Shown: one piece after another, positions 18,270-27,820 of the stretch
How positions within the stretch are numbered: the stretch's first letter is position 1
Layout: each line of letters opens with the position of its first letter
Source of the DNA: Streptomyces huasconensis
Lineage (GTDB): Bacteria > Actinomycetota > Actinomycetes > Streptomycetales > Streptomycetaceae
Length of the DNA: 51,953 nt
Assembly (NCBI GenBank): GCA_004010275.1
Contig: RBWT01000032.1
Location: 1 to 51,953 of the forward strand
Direction: 5' to 3'
Notes under the pieces: generated by a model
Databases searched by the model: none
What the model was told of the DNA's origin: nothing
Seen by the model: the letters and a program-made list of their open reading frames with translations, nothing else
Translations under genes and position numbers: made by a program

Positions 18270-19292
18270 TTACGTGTGCAGGGGTGTCGGGCCGGCGCCA
18301 GCGGTGGTGCGTGGGCGTGAGCCGACAAGTGATCTCAGCATGCCGGCCCCCGCCACAACGGCGGCGAGGTGCAGCACTGCGGCGACGGTGAGGTCTTCCG
18401 GCAGGGTGACGTCGGCCGGGTGGGCCAGGGCTACGAACAGGGTGAGTGGCAGTTTCCAGCCGCTCCACGCGAAGAGTGAGCCCGACCCGAGCCAGCCGAG
18501 CGTCAGCAGGAGGTGGTGGGGTACGCGGGCGGGACGTGATCGGGCGAGCGTTCGGATGGCGGCGGCTCCGGCCAGTGCCCAGAACGCGCCCACACCCGTC
18601 AGCAGGTACCACTTGGTGTCCTGTTCCGCCGGGTGTGCGACTCCGAGGGTGCCGCCAACCGCCCAGTACAGCCACGCAAGTCCGACGACGGCTGCGACGA
18701 ACGCGGACCATGGCACAGCGGTACGGGTGCTGTCCCCGGCTCGCGCGGTGAAAACTTCCGGCCAGCGCCGCCGCAGGTAGGCGGGGAGGGCGAGGGCCAG
18801 CCCCAGTCCCATCCCGATGAAGCCGACCTGGATCAGAGCGCCTTCCCAGCCCGGCATGGCAGAGTCGTCGCCCCCGCTGTTCGCTGTGTCGCCGCGCGCG
18901 GCATCCAGCACCGTGGTGAGCACGGCGTACGGCAGGATCGACACGAGGAATCCTGTCCCCGTCCAGGCGCAGAAGGCCGCCAGCCAGCCCGGTATCCGCA
19001 TGCCCCAGGGCCGTACCAAGGCGAGCGCCAGGGCGATACCGGTCGTGGCCATGCCGATGGTCACGGTATTGAGGAGGACCCAACTGGCAAGGCTGAAGCC
19101 CTTCCCGATCGGTGCCAGTCCCAGCAGAGAGCCGACGACCCACGACACCTTGATCAACAAATAGGGCGATATGGCCAGCGCCGCCCCGTACCCCGCGCAC
19201 CGTCCGACCCGGTCCCAGCGTTCCACCTGGATGCCCCTCTCCCCGCAGGAACTCCAGCCTCGGACATCACCCTGCTCGTGTACGTCCACCAC
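18270..19292 (-). CDS. Multi-pass membrane protein, function unknown
   Basis: This encodes 340 residues with eight or more hydrophobic stretches, for example LASWVLLNTVTIGMATTG, ALIQVGFIGMGLGLALALPA, WSAFVAAVVGLAWLYWAVGG and LTVAAVLHLAAVVAGAGML. The N-terminal ~35 residues are polar and may be untranslated if a later start is used. No catalytic motif or known family was recognised. It lies convergent to the RiPP operon and is separated from the next cluster by a gap, so membership of either cluster is unclear. The reading frame is intact. Confidence 0.65.
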   Translation of the reverse strand: MVDVHEQGDVRGWSSCGERGIQVERWDRVGRCAGYGAALAISPYLLIKVSWVVGSLLGLAPIGKGFSLASWVLLNTVTIGMATTGIALALALVRPWGMRIPGWLAAFCAWTGTGFLVSILPYAVLTTVLDAARGDTANSGGDDSAMPGWEGALIQVGFIGMGLGLALALPAYLRRRWPEVFTARAGDSTRTAVPWSAFVAAVVGLAWLYWAVGGTLGVAHPAEQDTKWYLLTGVGAFWALAGAAAIRTLARSRPARVPHHLLLTLGWLGSGSLFAWSGWKLPLTLFVALAHPADVTLPEDLTVAAVLHLAAVVAGAGMLRSLVGSRPRTTAGAGPTPLHT

Positions 19293-19662
19293 GGGGAGCG
19301 TTCACCTCCGTCGGACGGCGGAGCCCGGTCTCGTCATCCGGGCGGACCGGGTGCGCGAGCTGCCCTGACGAAGCAGGCGAAGAACCCGGCAGCCGAGGCC
19401 AAGGAGTACGCCGCCCAGGCGCAGAGTTCGCCGTCAGCGTCTCCGCCACGGCCACTTCCCGGACGGCCCCCGGCGTCGCACTGGAGCCGGAACTTCGTGC
19501 CCGAACCGACTTGCGGCCCGAGGACTCCGCGGCGAAGTTGGTGTGCCCGGACCTTGGTCGTCCGCAGGACGGCGGGGCTGACGAGGGTGCGCACGGTTGT
19601 CCGTCACTCCCGGACACGCTCAAGGCCCGTGCGGGCCTTGAGCATGCCTCCGCCCGTGCGGG
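19293..19662. other. Gap without a recognisable gene
   Basis: This 370-bp stretch has open frames on both strands, but none with a start, ribosome site and recognisable protein. It contains the hairpin at 19618-19643. Confidence 0.4.
19618..19643 (-). terminator. Hairpin terminator after ATP-grasp gene
   Basis: A perfect 12-bp inverted repeat (GCTCAAGGCCCG and its complement) with almost no loop lies 20 bp beyond the stop of the minus-strand ATP-grasp gene. It fits a Streptomyces T-less terminator. Confidence 0.7.
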
Positions 19663-20883
19663 TCACTCGAAGGTGAAGGTGAAGACCGAGCGGACCTGTT
19701 CGGCTGTCCTGTGCAGCTCGGCGACACTGTCGGCGACGATCATGGCCTCGGCGAAGAAGTTCTCCCGGTCCATGGTCACCACGCGGAAGTTCTCGAACAG
19801 GTAGCCGTCCACCACCCCGGGAATCCGCTTAAGCTCCTCGACGGAGGTGGCGCTCGCCAGGGTGCCGACGCGGTCGGCCTCGAAGGGGAGCATGGCCAGC
19901 AGCTCGGTGCCGCCGGTGGCCGCCTCGGCCAGCACGCCGTCCAGTCGCTCGCCGAGCGCCATGCGTACCGACATGTCGATGGAGTCGACACCGCACGCCC
20001 GCTGGGTGGCCGCCCGGTACATGCGGCCGCCGGGACGCGGATTGATCTCGACCAGTTCGCAGGTGCCGTCCGCGCGTGCCCGCCCTTCGACGTGCAGCCA
20101 GCTGTCCCCCATGTCGAGGGAGGCGCACAGCGCTCCCACCCGCTCCGACAGCTCGCCCACGGCAGAACGCACATGCGCGGAGACCGGAGGAGAGATGAGG
20201 AGTCCCGCGTCGTGGTGCCGCCGGTTGTCGTGCCCCGTCTTCTCGACCTCGAAGAGCGGATGGAACCGGCCGTCCAGCACCGGCCCGTCGACGGAGAACT
20301 CGACGCCGTCGATGTACTCCTCCGCGATGACGTCCGTCTCCGAACCCGCTGCGGCGGCCAGCTCCTTGAGGCAGGAGACGAGCTCGGCGGCGTCCTCGGC
20401 GCGGCGGACGAGCCGTGAACCGCCCGAGTCCTGGTCGGGCTTGACGATGACGGGGTACGAGGTGATCGCGCCGATGTCGAGGGAGGTGGCGGTTCCGGCC
20501 GCGAAGGCCAGCGAGGACAGGCCCCGGTCCGCCATGGCCGCCCGTACCCGTGCCTTGCTCAGCAGGACTTCGCGGCCCTGCTCGCCACCCGTCAGTCCGT
20601 AGTGCCGCGCCGTGCGCACCTGCCAGGAGATCAGCGAGTCCACGAAGTTGACGACGGCTGTCGGCACCACGCCCGCCGCCCCGACCGCCGCCACCAGTTC
20701 CTCCAGGCTCGCCGTCTCCCAGTCCACCACGACGTGGGCCGCACAGTGGGCGCGGTTGACGTCCTCCGGCTCGTCGGAGACCAGGACCGGGCGGCGTCCC
20801 ATGTCCGAGAGCATGCGCGAGACGAGGCGCACCCCGCCCTCGAAGCGCTTGGAGTAGATCAGGACGTCTCGCTCTTCAGCCAC
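19663..20883 (-). CDS. ATP-grasp ligase
   Basis: This 406-residue protein has a GTG start. ATP-grasp enzymes form amide or peptide bonds through an acyl-phosphate. YPVIVKPDQDSGGSRLV is the ATP-binding lysine and glycine-rich loop. VIAEEYIDGVEFSVDGPVLD is the adenine-binding block, and LVEINPRPGGRMYRA holds the Mg-binding Glu and Asn. The N-terminal LIYSKRFEGGVRLVSRML is a Rossmann-like pre-ATP domain. This pattern matches L-amino-acid ligases and the amide ligases of peptidyl nucleoside pathways. It is preceded on the same strand by an MFS transporter (64 bp gap), a pairing common in peptide antibiotic clusters. The frame is intact. The substrate is unknown. Confidence 0.88.
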   Translation of the reverse strand: MAEERDVLIYSKRFEGGVRLVSRMLSDMGRRPVLVSDEPEDVNRAHCAAHVVVDWETASLEELVAAVGAAGVVPTAVVNFVDSLISWQVRTARHYGLTGGEQGREVLLSKARVRAAMADRGLSSLAFAAGTATSLDIGAITSYPVIVKPDQDSGGSRLVRRAEDAAELVSCLKELAAAAGSETDVIAEEYIDGVEFSVDGPVLDGRFHPLFEVEKTGHDNRRHHDAGLLISPPVSAHVRSAVGELSERVGALCASLDMGDSWLHVEGRARADGTCELVEINPRPGGRMYRAATQRACGVDSIDMSVRMALGERLDGVLAEAATGGTELLAMLPFEADRVGTLASATSVEELKRIPGVVDGYLFENFRVVTMDRENFFAEAMIVADSVAELHRTAEQVRSVFTFTFE

Positions 20884-20947
20884 GTCGTTGCTCGCTTTCT
20901 GCCTCTGGGGAACACGGTGCCGGGTGATCGGGGTGGTGCGGGGCCGG

Positions 20948-22278
20948 TTAGGGTGCGGGGCCGGTCAGGGGGCGGGGGTCTGCTCGCCGACGGACTCGGG
21001 ACCCGGGCTGCTCGCCCAGCGCGCGGGCCTGTTCGAGGGTAGTGGCGGAACGAAGCGGCGAGAACATCAGCCAGCACGAGACGCACAGGTACGAGACCCC
21101 GACGACCCAGATGGCGCGGCCGGCCCCCAGGGCGTCCGAGAGGGCCCCGCCGGCGAATGCGCCGACCGGCAGCGTCCCCAGGGCCACCAGCCGGTAGCTC
21201 GCGGTGACCGCGCCCAACTGGTGCTCGGGCGGGATGGCCTGCCGGAGGCTCACCGCGAAGACGTTGAAGAGTGCCACCCCGAAGCCGTTCACGACGAAGG
21301 CGAGGGAGAGGAGGGCCACCAGGACGACGACGCCGAGGTCGAAGACGACCACGAGCGGGACGAGGAGGAGACCGGCGGCGGCGAGGACCACACCGCCGGT
21401 GAGGGTACGGCCCACGGTCGTCCGGGCGCCGATGCGCGCGGCCACCAGCGAGCCGGCCAGCGCGCCGACACTGCCGACGCCGATGACCAGACCGATCTCC
21501 GTGCCGCTGAGACCCAGCTCACGGGCGGCGAAGATCAGGAAGACGGTGAGGAAGCACTGCTCGTGCAGATTGGACAGGCCCGCCTGCGTGCAGAGGTCGC
21601 GCAGAGGGCGCAGGGACCAGGTGTACCGCAGCCCTGACCCGATCGTGCGCAGCGCCGACTGCCGCGGTACGCCGGGCGCCTTGACGCCCCGCAGCAGTGC
21701 TCCGCTGAGAGTGGCTCCGACGAAGAAGGCGGCGGCGACGGCGAAGGTGGGCGAGAGCCCCAGCTTGCCGACGAGGAAGCCGGCCGCCGAGGGACCGGCG
21801 AGCTGGCTGACGGAGTAGGTGGCCTGGTGCAGTCCGTTGGCCGAGGGGATGGAGTCCACGGAGACGATCTTGGGGATGGTGGACTGGTAGGCGACCTCGT
21901 AGAAGACGGTCGCCGTGCCGATGACCGCGGCAGCCGCCACGACATGGGTGATCGTCAGCCCCTGGGCGGCCTGTGCGAGGCCGGAGAGCGCGAGCGCGGC
22001 ACGCGGGCCACGCTGGTGATCACCAGCGTGCGGCGGGGCGGGTGGCGGTCGACCACCACCCCGGCGACCAGCGACAGCAGGACGATCGGGATGAACTGCA
22101 CGGCGGAGATGAGGCCCACCTCGGTGCCGCTGGCGTGCAGGGCGGTCACCGCGACCAGAGGCAACAGGAAATTGGTCAGCTGGCTCCCGAAATGGGCGGC
22201 CGACTCTCCCGCCCACACATTCCGGAAATCCCTGTTCTCCTTGAGGAGAAGCCGGACTTCCTCGTCTAGGATCGCCAT
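20948..22278 (-). CDS. MFS transporter, probable exporter
   Basis: This encodes about 443 residues with about twelve transmembrane segments. The N-terminus FRNVWAGESAAHFGSQLTNF and the loop VDRHPPRRTLVITS are typical of the MFS_3/enterobactin-exporter-like group, as is YQSTIPKIVSVDSIPSANGL between helices 4 and 5. One frameshift near 22010 joins the first 90 residues (frame starting ATG 22278) to the rest. It precedes the ATP-grasp gene on the same strand. The expected role is export of, and resistance to, the product of the surrounding cluster. Confidence 0.85.
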
Positions 22279-22387
22279 ACCATCCCTCGATCGAACCAGT
22301 TGGAAAATGAACCTAGCACACGCCCCATCCGTTCGCTAGAGTGTGGTCGGGCCCGACGATCCGGCAGGCGTTCGGAGAGATGAGGAT

Positions 22388-23290
22388 ATGGTGTCGGAGT
22401 ATTCGGTACTGACGGAAGAAGAATTGCGGCTACTACCGTCGGACGAGGATGTCCTGCGCTACGAGAAAACTGGCTGGTACCTTTCGCAGAAGCTGCTCAG
22501 CGACGCGGAAACCGAGGCTCTGACTCAAGCCAGTGAACGCTTCTATGCAGGTCAGCGTGACCGTGAGCTGCCGGCCCGGCCGGATCGACTGGCCGATTGG
22601 TCCCCCGCCGACGGCGAGATCCAGCGCAACAACGACTACATCCATTACCGGAACGAAGTCATTGGTGAAATTCTCCGCAAACCCGTGGTGGCCGCCGTTG
22701 CCGCGCGTCTTGCGAGAACACCGGAGATACGCACTTTCATGGCGACTCTCATTTACAAGCCGGCCGCCCCCGAAGAAAAGTCGAACATCGTCTCATGGCA
22801 TTTCGACAAATACTTCTGGCCCACCTGTTCGTCCAACAACATGCTGACCGCCTTCATCCCTTTCCATGACTGCACGGAGGAGACCGGCACCATCACGATG
22901 GTGCCGGGAAGCCATCGGTGGAAGCGGCGTCACGGCGCCGAGCGGCCGACCGGTGACCCGGCGGACGTGGCCCGCGAATACCTGCTGGAAGGGGACGCGG
23001 AGCGCAACGGCGCGAGTGTCGAGCGGGTCCCCGTGCACATTCCCCGGGGCCACATGACCTTCCACCACTGCCTGCTGTACCACGGCAGCGGCCCCAACCG
23101 CAGTCCTGCCCCCCGGCGGGCGATCTCGTTCCACCTCCAGGACGGCACCAACACCTACCAGCACTACCGGAACTCCGAAGGCCGCCAGCAGCCCTACAAG
23201 CACGACGCCCTGGTGCGGCGGACTCCGGCCGGGGAGCCGGACTACACCGACCCGGACTTCTGCCCCACCCTCTGGCCCGCCCGCAGGTGA
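22388..23290 (+). CDS. Phytanoyl-CoA dioxygenase family oxygenase
   Basis: This 300-residue protein is a non-heme Fe(II)/2-oxoglutarate oxygenase. The metal-binding HxD is in SWHFDKYFW (about residue 140). The distal His is in HCLLYHGSGPN, followed by the 2-oxoglutarate-binding Arg in RRAISFHL. GTITMVPGSHRW is the usual strand between them. The ATG at 22388 has GGAGAG about 9 bp upstream. The gene is the only plus-strand member of this cluster; it diverges from the MFS gene and converges on the FemAB-like genes. It probably hydroxylates or oxidises a pathway intermediate (a nucleoside or amino acid moiety), but no substrate can be read from the sequence. Confidence 0.88.
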   Translation: MVSEYSVLTEEELRLLPSDEDVLRYEKTGWYLSQKLLSDAETEALTQASERFYAGQRDRELPARPDRLADWSPADGEIQRNNDYIHYRNEVIGEILRKPVVAAVAARLARTPEIRTFMATLIYKPAAPEEKSNIVSWHFDKYFWPTCSSNNMLTAFIPFHDCTEETGTITMVPGSHRWKRRHGAERPTGDPADVAREYLLEGDAERNGASVERVPVHIPRGHMTFHHCLLYHGSGPNRSPAPRRAISFHLQDGTNTYQHYRNSEGRQQPYKHDALVRRTPAGEPDYTDPDFCPTLWPARR

Positions 23291-23297
23291 GAGCATG

Positions 23298-23331
23298 CCG
23301 CGGGGTGCCGCTGCCCTTCGGCGCCCCGCGG
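23298..23331. terminator. Bidirectional hairpin terminator
   Basis: A 13-bp stem with one G-T pair (CCGCGGGGTGCCG against CGGCGCCCCGCGG, 8-nt loop) lies between the convergent oxygenase and FemAB-like gene ends. Confidence 0.75.
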
Positions 23332-23346
23332 TGACCGCCGCGGGGG

Positions 23347-24464
23347 TCAGAGCGGGGTGACCCGGCTCAGCTCCCACTCGTCGTCGTCCATCCGCCGCCC
23401 GCCTCGGCCCGCACCGAGTCCGCCAGAGCCTGGTCGGCGGCGGCGTCGCGGGTCAGGCCGGCACCCCGGACCAGCGGCAGGGGCAGCACCGCCGCCCATA
23501 CGGGGTGGAGTCGCGCTCCGCGCCTGACCTTGGCCTCGACCGCCGACAGACCGAGGTGGAGGGCATTGAGCCCGTGCTGCTCCATGTGGCGCAGCGGTCC
23601 GTAGTAGACGGCGTTGAAGTACTCGTACGCGTCCTTGGTCCGGGTGTAGTCGAAGCCGGCCACCCGGGCGTAGAGCATCTCCCGCCAGGCGAAGGCGACG
23701 TGCCCACCGACCAGGCCGCCCTCCTCGTCGACGACGCGGAACACCGTGCTGCGGCCGTCCAGATGATCGGCTTGGGCCTTGAGGAACGTCCGGATCTCCG
23801 CCAGGTCCAGGGAGGCGTCGTAGCGGTCCATGGTCTGGCCGATCAGGGGGGCGAGTTCGTCCACGCACGCCGACAGGGGCGCCGTCTCCAGCCGCAGCCC
23901 GGCCCGCTCGAACTTGCGCACCTCGTAGTCGCGCTTGCGGACGTTCCGTCCCAGCAGCCGCCGGTACGACTCGAAGGTGCCTCCCTCGTTGTGGACCACG
24001 GCCTCGGCGCTGCGCAACTGGGCGCGGACCGGGAACAGACCGGCGAGCAGCCGCAGGCTGTCGGTGGTGAGGAAGTCGAAGAGGAGGGCGTCGCGACCGA
24101 GGCCGGCGGCGTGGTCCGCGAGGCCCTCGACCAACTCGGCCAGGGCGGAGCGCTGTTCGGCCTCGGTCCCGGCGAGCAGGAACTCGTTGTGGTATCCCGT
24201 GCGGGTGCCCACGCGCAGGACCTTGCGGTCGGCGGCGACCGGCGGAAGGGGTGGGGCGTTCTCGGCGGGGAAGTCGTAGGACGGGGTGGCGGCGAGCAGT
24301 CCGTCCCCCGACGACACCACGGTGTAGGTGGCCGTGGCGAAGTCGGGGCGCTCCTGCCCGGCGAGCCAGCCGTGGCTCAGGTAGAAGCAGGAGGCGGGCG
24401 CCAGGGAGTCCCAGGTGGCGCGGTCGATCTCACCGATCGACGCCAGGTGCCTGGTCTCAGTCAC
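23347..24464 (-). CDS. FemAB/GNAT-fold protein 1 (possible aminoacyl transferase)
   Basis: This encodes about 372 residues from a GTG start. The C-terminal half has the GNAT core of the FemAB-like/DUF482 group: GGLVGGHVAFAWREMLYARV, AGFDYTRTKDAYEYFNAVYY and LNALHLGLSAVEAKVRRGA. Members either acylate small molecules or transfer amino acids from aminoacyl-tRNA. A frameshift near 23395 is likely. The unshifted frame ends WTTTSGS at 23367, whereas the shifted one ends DDDEWELSRVTPL at 23347, matching the D-x-x-EWxL end of the neighbouring paralogue. The two genes share the same block order and must be an old tandem duplication. The gene lies last in the minus-strand operon. Confidence 0.75.
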
Positions 24465-24512
24465 GGCCGGGCCTCCTCCCGTACGATCCGGTCCTCGGGG
24501 CGGTGCGCCTGT

Positions 24513-25688
24513 TCACAGCTGCCATTCCTTCGTGTCGAGCCCACCGACGACGTGCCGCGCGTACGCGTCCCCGAACGCCTCGGTCTCCTGCCGGTTGCGT
24601 TCCCGTACGGCGTCGGGATCGGCCTCGAGAGGCTGATCCACGCCCAGGAGCACCGTGTACAGGGGGACCGGCTGGGCGCCCCGGGTCAGCTTCGCCTCGA
24701 AGGTGCCCAGGCCGAGGTGGATGGCGCTGGTGGACCGCCCTGTTCCCTGGTCGATCGGGTGGTAGAAGACCAGGTTGAAGTAGTCCGCCTTGTTGGCGAA
24801 GTCGTAGTCGAAGCCCGCCACGCGGGCGTAGAGCATGTCCTGGTGGTGGTACCGCAGGGCGAAACCGACGGGGCTGTCGCCTTCCTCGGCCAGCAGCAGG
24901 GTGCTGCGGTCGCCCAGGTGCCGTCCCTGCCGGCCGTAGACCTCCGCCGCCCGCTTGACCCCGTAGTCGTGGCCGTGCTTGCGCATGAGGGCGCTGTTGA
25001 GCGGGGCTATGCGGTCGACGACCTCGGGCAGAGCCACCTCCCGGACGGTGCGCCCGCTGTCACGGAAGGTGCGGACCTCGCGCCGGGCGCGGGGGCGCCG
25101 CTTGGCGGGGAGCCAGGCGTAGTAGTCGTCCAGGCCGTCCCAGAGGCCGATCGGGAGCACCGTCTCCACGTCGTGGAAGAGGACGACTGCCCCCGCGTGC
25201 TCGTGGGCGCGGGCGATGTCGAGCGCGTCCTCACGGGGGAGGTAGTAGTAGGCGAGGACGGAGGCCTCGGCCCCCTTGGCGAAGTTCAGGGCCTCGGCGG
25301 CCAGAGCCTCGACAGCCACCGCCCGCTGCTGGGGACCGGAGTCCGGGTGGTGGACGACCTGGCCGCGGAACTCCGACCAGCCCGCGCCGATCGCCAGCGG
25401 GCGCGAGGCGACAGCGGCGTGGCGCTCTTCGCCGACGAGGCCGGCGAGCAGATCGGCGGGCGTGTAGAGCGCGTGGGGAGGCCGGGTGAACGTGTAGGTC
25501 TCCAGACCGGCCACCGCGGTGCCCTCGCTGCCGTGGGCCGTGATACGGCGGGCCCGCGCACCCTGTGGCAGTTCCTCCTCCCGCACGCCCTGGAAGCCCG
25601 TGGTCGAGTAGAGGGTGGACCCGGAAGTGAGGGCCTCCCAGTCGGCGGCGGGCAGCGCGCCGACCGTGTCGTAGGTGCGGACATCCAT
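24513..25688 (-). CDS. FemAB/GNAT-fold protein 2 (possible aminoacyl transferase)
   Basis: This 391-residue paralogue of the downstream gene begins at ATG 25688 (MDVRTYDTVGALPAADWEAL). Shared blocks include GFALRYHHQDMLYARVAGFD, KADYFNLVFYHPIDQG, AIHLGLGTFEAKLTRGAQPV and the C-terminal EWQL. The reading frame is intact. N-terminal sequence differs strongly from paralogue 1, suggesting different acceptors. With the ATP-grasp ligase these give three possible amide-forming enzymes in one cluster. FemAB-like proteins act in pacidamycin (PacB) by transferring alanine from tRNA, which is the precedent for this suggestion; a plain acetyl or acyl transferase is the alternative. Confidence 0.75.
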   Translation of the reverse strand: MDVRTYDTVGALPAADWEALTSGSTLYSTTGFQGVREEELPQGARARRITAHGSEGTAVAGLETYTFTRPPHALYTPADLLAGLVGEERHAAVASRPLAIGAGWSEFRGQVVHHPDSGPQQRAVAVEALAAEALNFAKGAEASVLAYYYLPREDALDIARAHEHAGAVVLFHDVETVLPIGLWDGLDDYYAWLPAKRRPRARREVRTFRDSGRTVREVALPEVVDRIAPLNSALMRKHGHDYGVKRAAEVYGRQGRHLGDRSTLLLAEEGDSPVGFALRYHHQDMLYARVAGFDYDFANKADYFNLVFYHPIDQGTGRSTSAIHLGLGTFEAKLTRGAQPVPLYTVLLGVDQPLEADPDAVRERNRQETEAFGDAYARHVVGGLDTKEWQL

Positions 25689-25738
25689 GGGTGACTCCCG
25701 ACGTTGACAAGAGGGTTGTTCCGTCGGCCTGAGGCGGA

Positions 25739-26289
25739 TCACCGGGCGATCCGGCCGACAAGGTTCCGTACGTCGCCGCCGCGGAACCGGATGAGGCGCA
25801 CGCCGGTCTCCGACAGGCGTGCGAACAGTTCGAGATTGGCCTGCCGCTGTTCCGCCCGTACCTTCAGGGCGTACCAGAGGATCGACCGGGGGCCGACGAC
25901 CGTCCACAAGGTCTCCCGGGTGCCGCCCCACAGCTCCTCCCGGCGGACCCAGCGGCGCAGGGTGCGGCGCAGCAGCCGGGGCCAGGCGACGCGCAGCGGC
26001 GGGTCGACCCAGACCACGCAGTCGGCGGTGTGCGCGTAGGCCGCGACGGCGGCGGGGAACTGACCGTCGACCACCCAGCGCTGGGTCTCCAGCGCCTTCT
26101 TGATCTCCGCGAGGAATTCGTCCTCCGGCACCGGCGTCCAGCCCGGTCCCCAGAACAGCGCGTCCAGGCGGACCGGGGGCGCGCCGGGCTCCGCAAGCAG
26201 CTCGGCGAGGGTCGACTTGCCGCAGCCCGCCCGCCGACTATCCACACTTTCTCCGCCGGCGGGCCGCCGGGAAGGTTCACTTCGTTCAC
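25739..26289 (-). CDS. Small P-loop kinase (FlaR/adenylate-kinase-like)
   Basis: This encodes about 183 residues. The P-loop GCGKSTLAELLAEPG opens the domain. RLDALFWGPGWTPVPEDEF, RWVVDGQF and CVVWVDPPLRVAWPRLLRRT are the typical blocks of the so-called DNA topology modulation (FlaR) group of nucleotide-kinase-like proteins. A single frameshift near 26225 separates the start (GTG 26289, VNEVNLPGGPPAEKVWIVG) from the P-loop. The GTG overlaps the HAD gene stop. In this cluster it may phosphorylate a nucleoside or pathway intermediate, or serve in self-protection; neither can be shown from sequence. Confidence 0.75.
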
Positions 26290-27101
26290 AGGAGGTTCCT
26301 CTCCAGCCACTTGGCCACCCCGTCCTCGTCATGATTATCCGTCAGTTCCGTTGCCGAAGACCGCACGTCCGAAGTGGCGTTGGCCATCGCCACGCCCGTG
26401 GCAGCCGCGCTGAGAAGAGCCATGTCGTTGGGCGCGTCGCCGAAGGCGACGACGGCGCTCCAGTCGAGACCCCGGCCGGCCAGGAGCCAGGAGACGGCGG
26501 ACCGCTTGTCGGCCCCGGGCGCCGAGACCTCGACGAGGCCCGCGTCCGAGGAGGTCCAGGTGAGACCCGCGGGGGCGAGGAAGGCGGGCGAGGGAGGGCA
26601 GGCGCGCCGGGCCATCAGGCACAGGACCTCCTCGCCGTCCGGCACCTCCGCGACCCGGGGCGCCCCCGCGCCGGGCCATGCTGAGGATGTTCGGGCCAGT
26701 CGGGCCCGAACAGCCGCCCGGAGGGGCGGTCCACCGCCCACGGAGCCGGTCCGAGCAAGGCCAGTGCCTCGCGCACCCGGGCCGGGTCCATGGCGCGGAC
26801 CCGCCGCGGCCGGGGGTCGTCCAGGCCGCCGGTGACGGCTCCGTTGGAGGGAGACGAGGGCCGCGCCCGGTCCGCGCAGGGGCCCCAGCACCTGCCGGGC
26901 CGACCAGGCGGGCCGTGCGGTGGCGAGCACCAGATGCACGCCGTCGGCCACGGCGGCGGCGAGAGCCCGGCGGGTGCGTTCGCCGACCTTGCGGTCCGCG
27001 TCCAGCAGTGTGCCGTCCAGGTCCGAGACCACGACTGCGGGGCGGGCGCCCCCGGGAAGATGGGGGCGCCGCCGGTGCGGTGCGGTGTCGGTGGAGGTCA
27101 C
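26286..27101 (-). CDS. Cof-type HAD-superfamily phosphatase
   Basis: This encodes about 271 residues from a GTG start overlapping the methyltransferase stop. HAD motif I is VVVSDLDGTLLD, motif III lysine is in GADKRSAVSWLL and motif IV is VVAFGDAPNDMALL, the order of the Cof (type IIB cap) subfamily. The cap region between about 26660 and 26860 is out of frame. The alternative frame gives sensible sequence (NGAVTGGLDD, WAVDRPSGRLFGPDWPEHP), so two compensating indels are likely. In a nucleotide-derived pathway it would dephosphorylate a sugar- or nucleoside-phosphate intermediate, by analogy with phosphatases of other nucleoside clusters. Confidence 0.82.
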   Translation of the reverse strand: MTSTDTAPHRRRPHLPGGARPAVVVSDLDGTLLDADRKVGERTRRALAAAVADGVHLVLATARPAWSARQVLGPLRGPGAALVSLQRSRHRRPGRPPAAAGPRHGPGPGARGTGLARTGSVGGGPPLRAAVRARLARTSSAWPGAGAPRVAEVPDGEEVLCLMARRACPPSPAFLAPAGLTWTSSDAGLVEVSAPGADKRSAVSWLLAGRGLDWSAVVAFGDAPNDMALLSAAATGVAMANATSDVRSSATELTDNHDEDGVAKWLERNLL

Positions 27102-27820
27102 GGGGACGGTTCAGGGGTGGCGGGCAGCGGCATGCGGTGCGTGATGGCGGCGGCGTACCGGTGGTAGTGCCACTGCTCGTAGCCGAGGTGGCTCTCGCCG
27201 CGGATACCGAGGTCGGCGTTCTCGAAGAGCTGCCAGCCGGGTCGGTCGACTATACGGTCCATCTCCTCCCGGGGCGGGTAGTAACCGCACCGGCGCTCCT
27301 CGTCGTTGAGCCCGATCAGGTACTCACCGAAGAAGATGCCGCCCGGGGCGACCATGTCCATCGCGTGGTGGATGAGCGCTTCCAGCGTGTGGGCCCGGTT
27401 GGGGGGCATCGACCACAGGCCGCTGCCCATCACCAGCTGGAAGTCTCCCGAGGCCGGGAGGGTCATGTAGTCCTGCTCGACGATGGTGCAGGCCTCGGTG
27501 AGGCCCTCCGACGACAGCCTCTGCCGCAGGCCCACGACCTTGTGGTGGCCGTCGACGAGGTCGAACTCGCCGCCGTTCAGGAAGAGCGCGTCGGTCTCCA
27601 CGCCGACGACCTCCCAGCCGGCGCGCAGCAGGGGGAGGGCGAACTTGCCGTCCGAGGCACCGAGCACACAAGCCCTCGGACGGACCCGGCGGGCGTACTC
27701 GCCCAGCGGGATGTAGCGGGCGAGCGCGGGGAAGTACGAGTAGTACGGCCCCCAGTAGCTCTGTTCGTCGACGTCCAGCACTTGGCCTTCCAAGACAATC
27801 CCTTCGGTGGTGTGTGTCAT
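27098..27820 (-). CDS. Class I SAM-dependent methyltransferase
   Basis: This encodes 240 residues. Motif I is ACVLGASDGKFALPLLRAGW, followed by the acidic VVGVETDALF, a motif II/III region LVMGSGLWSMPP and MVAPGGIFFGEYLIG. The N-terminus YWGPYYSYFPALARYIPLGE is unusual and aromatic-rich, perhaps a substrate lid. The ATG overlaps the stop of the radical SAM gene (ATGA) and the TGA overlaps the HAD start, so the three genes are translationally coupled. The methyl acceptor (hydroxyl, amine or carboxyl) is not evident. Confidence 0.82.
   Translation of the reverse strand: MTHTTEGIVLEGQVLDVDEQSYWGPYYSYFPALARYIPLGEYARRVRPRACVLGASDGKFALPLLRAGWEVVGVETDALFLNGGEFDLVDGHHKVVGLRQRLSSEGLTEACTIVEQDYMTLPASGDFQLVMGSGLWSMPPNRAHTLEALIHHAMDMVAPGGIFFGEYLIGLNDEERRCGYYPPREEMDRIVDRPGWQLFENADLGIRGESHLGYEQWHYHRYAAAITHRMPLPATPEPSP

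Noticed and set aside
19334..19594. 86-codon minus-strand frame in the 19.3-19.6 kb gap
   Set aside because: No start context, family or coupling to neighbours; composition resembles other shadow frames.
22009..22030. Perfect 22-bp palindrome at the MFS frameshift
   Set aside because: It encodes the expected T-L-V-I-T-S-V loop of the transporter, so the symmetry is most simply codon coincidence.
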